From Tupaia tana (Eukaryota; Chordata; Mammalia; Scandentia; Tupaiidae): a stretch of DNA of 64,000 nt. The stretch is taken from NCBI GenBank assembly GCA_026018925.1, contig JAKSZU010000003.1:184667505-184731504 (forward strand), written 5' to 3'. This document shows, in pieces, positions 57,135 through 64,000 of this stretch (positions are counted from its first letter, which is position 1; each line of letters starts with the position of its first letter). The notes beneath the pieces are model-generated. The model was not told the origin of the DNA, searched no databases, and saw only the letters and a list, made by a program, of their open reading frames with translations. The position numbers and the translations under genes were made by a program.

Positions 57135-57362
57135 GAGGGTCAGTTCCATGGTGGTAATGTCCTGCTCAAAAGCTGCAGCCCACATGGTAGCCGTGGTTCG
57201 AATCCTTGGCCTAATCAGCCTGACAAATAATAGGCACGTGTGTGCTAAAGGCCGAACAGGCTGGAGAACTGGAGGAAGGGGAGAGTGGTACCACTACATC
57301 CTGTGGAGGGTAATCCTCCCCCCATCCACTTTGTCTATATCTCCTATTGTGAGTAAATAAAG
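57135..57362 (+). mobile_element. Old SINE-A relative
   Basis: TCAGTTCCATGGTGGTAATG head, B box GGTTCGAATCC still perfect, GGCACGTGTGTGC, ACTGGAGGAAGGGGAG and AGTAAATAAAGGGGG end. Confidence 0.78.
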
Positions 57363-57879
57363 GGGGATAAGAAGGAAGGTGATGGTGGAGAGAGCATGAA
57401 TTAAAAGTTTCTAAGACGATTCTGAAAAGGTAAATGATTTCATTTTAATGATTAAGCCAAATTACTTTCAGTAGTTCCCTTAAAAATTACCATCTTAGAA
57501 AACCCAGAGGAGACAAAGAAAACGCTGTCTGGTACCTTTGGTTGACTTGGAATTGGAAACATAAGAAAAGAGTAAAGTTTTTCTTTAATTTGAAATTTGG
57601 AAGGCATTCAGTGTGCTCTATAGCCATTTCATTTAGAGGAGTAGTTCTGTTAGGACATATATTAATTTTAAAATTTAATAAGCTGAGATCATATTGGTTA
57701 TGGGAAAACAGTTATGCCAAAGATACATTAAGGGACAGCACTTGCTTTAAAATCATCCCTTCCTATGAGGCATCATTCCTGGCAAGACAACAGCTTTTGT
57801 GTGCAGCTCTCCTCATCCTTCTGCACATCGGAGTGCCTAAACCAGTCACCCACGCAGCAGCATACAGTTGACCATTAGG
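57363..57879. other. Unassigned intergenic stretch
   Basis: A 109-codon plus frame and an 89-codon minus frame overlap near 57.8 kb; neither shows a motif. Confidence 0.45.
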
Positions 57880-58874
57880 ACTGATCTCATCGCTCTCCAG
57901 TCTGTTTAAGTCCCTAAGCTCTGGTGAAGGTGCAAGATTCAAAGGTCGTCCTTCAGTATTTGGTCTCCATATAGCTTTGCACAACCTGTGTTCTGACCTG
58001 ATCTCACACGTCACTCCAAATGTTTCCTCCATAATTCAGAGCCTGTCATTAATAACGTCTTTTGTATCCTCAAACTCTCTGATAAGGCTCCATTTGCCTT
58101 CTTGTTCTAATTACAATCTGGATTTCCTTTGACGGTTCTACTTGCCTTTGTAATAGTCTCAGATGGTGCTATTTTCTCTCTCACCCCATTGACACTGGAC
58201 TTGGAAATTAAGAGGCTATCCTCTTTGATCTTCACTGTTCCTTTCCGACAATTTCTCCTGCTTCCCTCATCATAGCTCCCTTGGAGTGCACATGATCGAA
58301 TAATACCCCACTAACCTTCTGTGCTATAGTCAGCTGTTGTCCTTTTGGTAATTGCTCCCGCTCCCATCATTGAAGATTTTAGTACCTGCTTAATCCTACT
58401 TTACCACTGCTCCTGCCATTATTATTGATTATTTCAATATCCACAAAATGATCCTTCCCATATCCTGGGTCTCCTCACCTCTAATTATCTTCCCTTCTAA
58501 CCCATTTCAGCTACTCATTTCTGTAATCGGACCAAAGATATTGCCATTTGCAATAACTGTATTCTTTTTATAATCTCAGTTCAGACATCCCACAGGCAGA
58601 CTATCCCTTTGCAGTGCATGTCTTCAATTTTATTCCTCCATTGGCCCTCCAGTCCACTGACATACCAGTTGGCTCTTTGGATTATTCATTGTCTCAGATT
58701 TTTCCTTAACCTGGTTTGGTTCAGAAGACCAGTCTCAGTCCTCACTCGCAGTTTTGTTTGTCCTCTCTTCCTCCAGTCATATCAACCTCACAATAGCTCA
58801 TCACCGACTGAATTCAACTTCTTACCTTCTTAGTACCTATAATATGGCTGGAGAAAAACAAATATCCAAGTTGA

Positions 58875-59062
58875 CCGCTTTTTTTTTTTTTAAAGAGATT
58901 TTTGTCAGAGGGCATGTGTGCTCACAGGAGAGAGATAGATAGACAGATAGACAGTGAGAGGGAAAGTAAGAAATCAAGCTCTGGGGGGGATATGCATACT
59001 GCAATTCCTTCTCCTCCATTCTAGGGGTTCTTGGGCATGCATGCACATTTGCCCAGCATGAT
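58875..59062 (-). mobile_element. SINE-A copy, head missing
   Basis: T-run, TTTTTGTCAGAGGGCATGTG, GATAGATAGACAG variant, central block, then stops at GCCCAGCATGATTTTC where a pentanucleotide repeat begins. Confidence 0.85.
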
Positions 59063-59126
59063 TTTCTTTTCTTTTCTTTTCTTTTCTTTTCTTTTCTTTT
59101 CTTTTCTTTTCTTTTCTTTTCTTTTT
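59061..59126. repeat. (TTTTC)n pentanucleotide microsatellite
   Basis: About thirteen TTTTC units. It probably represents the expanded (GAAAA)n tail of the minus-strand SINE that follows. Confidence 0.95.
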
Positions 59127-59132
59127 TCTTTT

Positions 59133-59297
59133 TTGTAGAGAAATATTTTTAATATAGGGCACATGTACTCACTGAAGAGACAGAGAGGCAGAAAGTTAGG
59201 AATCACCCCCCAGGGGGATGTCCATGCTGCAATCCATTCTCTTCCATTCTCCTCTCAAGATTTTCAGCACACATGCATGCCTGGCAAGAGTTTCATG
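59133..59297 (-). mobile_element. SINE-A copy, 5'-truncated
   Basis: Minus-strand body from TGTAGAGAAATATTTTTAAT to CATGCCTGGCAAGAGTTTC. The tRNA-like head is missing and L2 text resumes beyond it. Confidence 0.85.
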
Positions 59298-59750
59298 TTC
59301 CTACTTTTAAAGTTCCTCTCTCCATTAATGCAGTGAATGACATTTCTTCTGACCCACTCAAGGACTTTGCTCCTGTAATTGTCCTCTTTTCCTCTTATGT
59401 AATTGATTTCCCTTCCAACTTGATCATTCACATCAGTATGTAAACATGCTGCAATATTTCTTATTTCAAAAAATTGAAATATATCTTTATCCAGATACCA
59501 GCCCACTTTTCTGCTCCTCCTTAGAACAAATGTCCTCAGAAATGTTTATACACACTCTCATCTTCCCTCCTTTATTTCTCTCTTGAACCTACTCCAATCA
59601 GGAGTGATTCCCATTAATTCACTAAATCTTCTCCCATTACTGTCACTGGATGAACTTCAAATTGCTAAATCCATTGGTTTATTCTTATGTTGTGATTCTT
59701 AATTCATGATGGTCAGGCTGGATAATTGCTTCTTGAAATACTTTTTAAAG

Positions 59751-59999
59751 TTTTTGCTGTAGGGCATGGGCACTGGTTGAAGAGACAGACATAGGGAGAG
59801 AGAGAGAGTGAGAAGTGAACCCCCCATGGGGTTGGTCATGTTGCAATCCTTCTTCTCCATCTATCCTTTTGGGATTTTAGGCACACACATGCACACACCC
59901 ACAGTGTGTTTTTCAAGCCACTGTATCCAGGACTCCAACTGAAGAGTTGATCTCGTGGGAATCCAGCCTTAATTACCATGCCACCAGTTGGTCCCAAAA
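59751..59999 (-). mobile_element. SINE-A copy with TSD
   Basis: Body from TTTTTGCTGTAGGGCATGGG to the head end ACCAGTTGGTCCC. Flanks ACTTTTTAAAG (59740-59750 and about 60000-60010). Inserted in the L2. Confidence 0.92.
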
Positions 60000-61133
60000 A
60001 CTTTTTAAAGTTAAACTCTTGGACAATATTCTCTCTTTCCATACCTGTATTTTAGTTCCTTTTTTGTCTCCTTTAGTGAGTCATTCTCACCTTTACAACC
60101 TCTCAGTTTCTCAGATCTTCAAGGTTCATTCTCAATTTTTTTTTCTATCTACTTTCACTGCATGTATTGATCTAATTCAGTTGCTTTAATTATCATTTTC
60201 ATATTGCTCATGAAATTCAAACTCATAGTTAATCTTTACGCTTAGATTTATAATAAGCATCTCAAATTCAACCCACCTAAAACTGAAGTCTTGTTTTTAT
60301 TCTGCTTTATCTCAGAGACATCCGCATATTAGTAAGTGGAAATTTCATTCACATTGTAGCTGAATGCCAAGGAATTTAGAATCATTCTTGACTTTTCTCT
60401 CTCTGACAGCCCCTACTTCCCTCTCACAACTACTATCCAATGCAAAGACAAAATGTGTCTTTTCTTTCATTAAAATATATCCAGGATGTAATTATTTCCA
60501 TACCTTCCCTGACACTAAGATACTGTTACCTCATTTGAACTTTTACAATAGCATTCTAATTGGTCTTTGTCTTTTCACTTTTATCCCCCATGGGCTATTC
60601 TAGTTAAAGAAGCTGGAGAATATTGTTTAAAAGATGTAATTCCAATCAATTGACTCCTGTGCTCATATTTCCCCAAAACCCTCTCAGCCCACTCAGAATA
60701 AAATGCAAATTCCTTCATTTAAGGTCATTCATGATTTGTTTATCAAGATGCCACTTTCTCCTCTCTTCCCTTTTCCTACTGAACACACCCCTACTCTCCC
60801 TGCACCAGCCATTCTAGCTTCCTTTCCACTCCTCAGACAGCAAGTCATGTTCCTGTATTCGATCTTGTGTTTATTGAAAGCATTTCTTTGACTCTGTGAG
60901 TTCTCCCTTATTTATATGGCTTATTATTTTATTTTGATGTCCATTCTAAAATTGCTTCTTTAGCAAGGCTTTTTCTTACATACATACATACACATGTATG
61001 TATCTAGAATCATTTATCACCAGCTTTTCCATCTATCCCTTTATCCTTTTTATACTTCACAGCTTTGAAATGCACTGGTTTTTATTTATTTTTATCGTCT
61101 ATCTCTGTCTCCTCCAATTAAAATATAGGCTCC

Positions 61134-61290
61134 AGAGGCAAGCAGGTAGTGTGATGGTTAAGGCACTGGACCCCCACATGGCTGACTGTGGTTCAAGTCT
61201 CAGACCTGGTGGCTTACTTTCTCGCTTTCCCTCTGTCTCTCCCTGTCAACCTAAAATAACAATAAATAATAATAATAAAATAAACAATTC
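61134..61290 (+). mobile_element. Short-form SINE-A
   Basis: GAGGCAAGCAGGTAGTGTGA head, GGTTCAAGTCTCAGACC, directly to the CT tract and an (AAT)n-type tail. It splits the L2 3' end; the flanks AAATATAGGCTCC and AAAATAAGCTCT suggest a TSD. Confidence 0.9.
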
Positions 61291-61618
61291 ATTAAAAATA
61301 AGCTCTATGAGAGCAAAATCTTGGTCTGTTTTATTCACTATTATTTTTATTAGCTAGAGAAATAGTATAGAAAAGTAGTTAAATAGATATTTATTGCATA
61401 TATGAGTGAGTAAATCCAGAAATATCATTTGGCAGTATACAAAATAAAAATGGCAATAGTTATTTATTAAAAAGGAGCATTTCTGTGATTCTATCTGATG
61501 GTGAAAATAAATAACAATGGAATTAAACTATGAATTTATTTTGATGCAAAAAATTGTTGAAATCCATGCATAGTTTTTTCATAATATACATTTTACATTC
61601 ATTTTTGGGTTTTTTATG

Positions 61619-61879
61619 TTTTTTTTTTTTCAAGAGGTTTTTGCTATATGGTGGGTGCGCTCGCCCGAAAGACAGAGAGAGACAGAGAGATAGAAAGCAA
61701 GAAATCACCCCCAGGGGGTTGCCCATGCCGCAATCCCTTCTCCTCCATTCTCCTCTCTGGATCTTGGACATGCACACACATGCATCTGGTGTGAGTTTAA
61801 GCCACTGGGTCCAGGACTCGAACCACAGTCGACTACATGGGAGTCCAGCAACATAGCCATTATGCTAACTGTTAGTCCC
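61619..61879 (-). mobile_element. SINE-A copy, fairly young
   Basis: T-run, TTTTTGCTATATGGTGGGTG, CGCTCGCCCGAAAG, central block and head ending CTGTTAGTCCC. The flanks around TTATGT are an uncertain TSD. Confidence 0.93.
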
Positions 61880-62895
61880 ATTATGTATCTTTTTTTGAAT
61901 GGCCACATGATATCGGGACCATGTAGACAACACAGGTTGATAAAGGGGCCACCTTCCATGCCAAATGCAAGGACTAGGCTGGGAAGAAACTGTGAGCAAG
62001 GCCGGCAGTTTACGAGTCCCAACTCTCCACTGTGTTGCTGTACTGGCCTGTACTCAATTTCTCTGCCATGAGCTTTACTGACGGTACTCCATAAGGGCAA
62101 AATAACACTCCCAGCCTTACTGTAACTTTTACAGTAAAACCAACTAATAATCCTAAAAAGAATGTGGACTCCTAAAGCGGCTGCGAGCTCCTGCCTGGAA
62201 GATAACAAAGAATGCTGAAGCTCCTCTCTGAGCAGTCAAGCTGCTCACAAGACCTCATTCCTTTCCCATGTAGACATTAGACTCACCCTCTTAGCTGTGG
62301 ATACCCCAGAGATAATATAGGTATTCCACTTTAGTATATATTAACCTTGTCTTTACTTAACCAGACAGGGTTTATTTCTAGGCCCTTGTAACCAGCAATT
62401 TGCTGCCACCCTAGCCTGAGGCTGAAGTTCTCAAGCTGAGCTGGGGCTCAAATTCTCAAGTCGATCTGGGACTGAAGTTATTAAACTGGTCTAGGACTGA
62501 AGTTATTAAAATTCCCAGGAGCCCTGTCATCCAAAAGACCCTTTCCGCTAATCAAGATCTAAGAAGAGAATGAACCCGTAAAATGGACTTCTTCGTTCTA
62601 AGAATCATGAATGTTTGTACCTAAACAAAACAGATGTCATGTTTTATGATTATTGTTTCTATACTTTAAATGCTTTACCTTTTAGAGTAAAATCTTTCAC
62701 TTACTTCCCCTCACCCACCCTACTCCTGTAAAACTCCAATAATATATACGCATGTCTCCTGGCGATAAGGGCTGCAGTCCTGAGCTTATTCTGGCTGTAG
62801 CTGGCTGAGAACATGCTAAGGGTCATTGAGGCTTCAGCCTAATTTTGTTCAACCAAGTCACCTTCCTGTGTACCCACCCTGTCTGGAGCAGGGCT
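61880..62895. other. LTR-like or unassigned stretch with tandem repeat
   Basis: More GC-rich than its surroundings. It has a TATA-like AATAATATATACGC near 62740, a 25-bp tandem array at 62421-62519, and near 62860 AAGTCACCTTCCTG...CCCACCCTG text resembling an LTR end. No TG...CA ends with TSD found, so LTR status is speculative. A 167-codon minus frame (61705-62208) runs from here into the SINE and has no domain. Confidence 0.35.
62421..62519 (+). repeat. 25-bp tandem repeat, four units
   Basis: Units at 62421, 62446, 62471 and 62496, each about 25 bp with pattern RCTNAARTT.T..A followed by .CTRGG. Neighbours differ at several bases. Confidence 0.85.
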
Positions 62896-62899
62896 TACG

Positions 62900-63058
62900 G
62901 CAACACGATAACCCTTTTTCCTCCAGCTTCTTTGGGATTTGGGGCATGCACGCAAACTAAATCACTGGTGTGATTTTAAGCTGTCAGACCCTGTACTCGA
63001 ACTGCACTGTCAGTTTTGTGTAATCGAATCCTTAACCTCCACACCACCTGCTGTTCCC
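62900..63058 (-). mobile_element. Old SINE-A relative, 3' part missing
   Basis: CGATAACCCTTTTTCCTCC, TTTGGGGCATGCACGC, CTGTACTCGAACTGCACTG and CACACCACCTGCTGTTCCC give the minus-strand head and centre; the CT tract and tail are absent. Confidence 0.78.
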
Positions 63059-63061
63059 TTG

Positions 63062-64000
63062 TATACCTTGTAAAGCTGCAATCTTCCCTCATAAATGAGT
63101 TCAACTGCATCACAAAGGTTTTTATATGACATATTTTTATAATCATTTGGTCAAAATATTTTCTAATTTTTTTATGATTTCTTTGACTTTTTGATTTTTA
63201 AAAAAGATTATTCTAAACATCTGGAGTTGTTTTCTAGTTTTGTTTTTAAATTGGTTTCTAGGTTAATTTCTATATATTTTGAGGACACACTTTATATGAT
63301 TTAAATTATTTCTGAGACTTGGGTTGGCCATGTAAATTTTAAAAAAAAATGGTTTGGGTCCACTTAAAATGATTTTGTACTACGGAGTTATTTGTTGTCA
63401 TGTTGTTTGTGCATCAAGTCAGATTTGTTAATTGAATTGTTCAAATTTTCTATAGCTTTATCTATTATTTGTTGGTCCTGTCAGTTACTAAAGGAACAAA
63501 AATGTATGTAAAAATACACTGACTGGCTGGCCCTGTAGACTAGAAGTAAAGGGAGCTGGATCCCAGATGACTCATCATGGTTTGAATCCCAGATCCTGTG
63601 GCTTGAAAAACAAACTGGGCATGTGTATGTGCAGGCCCTGAAGTCCAAAGGATAGGATATGGAGAAGAGATTGTGGCATCACCACACCCCATTTTGGGGT
63701 ACCTTCTCTCTCTCTCTCTTTCTGTCTCTGGCAAGTACATGTACCTTTGCAATCAAAAATTTAAATTAAATTAAAAATAAATACTAATTTTGATTTTTGT
63801 ATGGCTGGCCCTCTATTGTTCTAATTTACTTTATAAACTGTGAGGCTATGCTGTAGGAAACCACACAAATTTAGAATTTTTATATCCTCCAGTAGACTGA
63901 AACTCTTATCATTTTCAAATACTTTTCTTTTCGTTAGTAGTTCTTCTTACCTTAAATTCTATTTTATCTGATACTGACATAGCTATGTAATTATATCGGC
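63062..64000 (-). mobile_element. L1 ORF2 fragment, antisense, running off the window
   Basis: Plus text GCATCACAAAGGTTTTTATA, TATTTTCTAATTTTTTTATG, GAATTGTTCAAATTTTCTAT and, after the SINE, ACCTTAAATTCTATTTTATC TGATACTGACATAG (two consecutive pieces) is the reverse complement of L1 ORF2. No frame survives. The SINE at 63525 interrupts it. Confidence 0.75.
63525..63782 (+). mobile_element. Older SINE-A variant inside L1
   Basis: GGCTGGCCCTGTAGACTAG head, GGTTTGAATCC B box, central block, CT tract, TTTGCAATCAAAAATTT and a (TAAAT)n tail. Confidence 0.85.

Larger units (their letters stand above)
57880..61410 (+). mobile_element. Long decayed L2 LINE
   Basis: Ordered L2 landmarks on the coding strand run as follows. 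An endonuclease GDFNIH-like motif (DYFNIH, about 58420-58440) comes first, then RT block 1 (TACTCCAATCAGGAGTG and AAATTGCTAAATCCATTGG, 59590-59680). The FADD-like site is decayed (CATATTGCTCATGAAATTC, about 60200). Then come AGTAAGTGGAAATTTCATTC, AAATATATCCAGGATGTAAT, ATAGCATTCTAATTGGTC, CAGAATAAAATGCAAATTCC, and the 3' GCTCTATGAGAGCAAAATC to about 61410. No frame is open. Four SINEs sit within it. At about 3 kb without insertions, it is unusually long for an L2 copy. Confidence 0.75.

Noticed and set aside
57763-58032. Candidate exon or retrocopy near 57.8-58.0 kb
   Set aside because: The overlapping frames show no known motif, and the downstream sequence belongs to L2.
60998-61357. 119-codon plus-strand frame
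   Set aside because: Composite of L2 3' region and a short-form SINE.
61705-62208. 167-codon minus-strand open frame, the longest in the window
   Set aside because: Its 3' part is SINE-A sequence and its 5' part is the unassigned LTR-like segment; no known domain.
1-64000. Naming the host species, for example colugo
   Set aside because: The lineage-specific SINE makes it tempting, but I cannot verify a consensus match; only placental mammal is supported.

Overview
This is nuclear DNA from a placental mammal. It is AT-rich and has no operons or dense ORFs. It carries the usual eutherian repeat fossils (L2, MIR, L1M-type LINEs, MLT1 retrotransposons, Tigger- and hAT-type DNA transposons) and is heavily seeded with one tRNA-derived SINE family, here called SINE-A. 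Its youngest copies keep CpG sites, long A-tails and perfect target-site duplications (TSDs). I see no Alu, B1/B2, Bov-tA, CAN, ERE, AfroSINE or rabbit C-SINE copies, so the host lineage has its own tRNA SINE. I cannot name the species from sequence alone. A colugo-like or other lineage with a private tRNA SINE is possible but unverified.

I found no host gene: no convincing exon, retrocopy, tRNA/rRNA gene or CpG island. Every ORF inspected is either inside a repeat or shows no recognisable motif. The window reads as intergenic or intronic DNA built by successive transposon insertions. Family names come from remembered consensus features, not from a database search.

Layout. 1-12.9 kb: many SINE-A copies, an L1 3' end, an hAT-type MITE and a compound microsatellite. 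12.9-17.3 kb: a cluster of old L2 fragments, mostly antisense, plus a 270-bp polypyrimidine tract. 17.6-26.6 kb: SINEs, a MIR, an MLT1 (MaLR) element with two LTRs and a decayed retrovirus-like stretch. 26.7-35 kb: SINEs, a complete Tigger MITE, mariner-type fragments, L2 and a second Tigger-type MITE. 35.7-38.8 kb: an MLT1-type LTR beside a Tigger MITE split by a 2.43-kb half-L1 (HAL1)-like retrotransposon with a decayed ORF1 and no ORF2. 39-49 kb: MIR, L2, SINEs, a mariner-type mini-element and another MLT1-type LTR. 49.5-50.3 kb: a solo retroviral LTR with a perfect 6-bp TSD, itself invaded by a young SINE. 51-57 kb: L2, MIR, L1M and a three-layer nest at 54.3-54.9 kb. 57.9-61.4 kb: a long, decayed L2 with endonuclease-to-3'-end traces. 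61.9-64 kb: an LTR-like unit with a 25-bp tandem repeat, then an L1 ORF2 fragment split by a SINE.

The nesting gives a relative chronology: L2/MIR, then MLT1, Tigger and hAT, then HAL1-like and older SINEs, then the solo LTR and mariner element, and last the young SINE-A copies.
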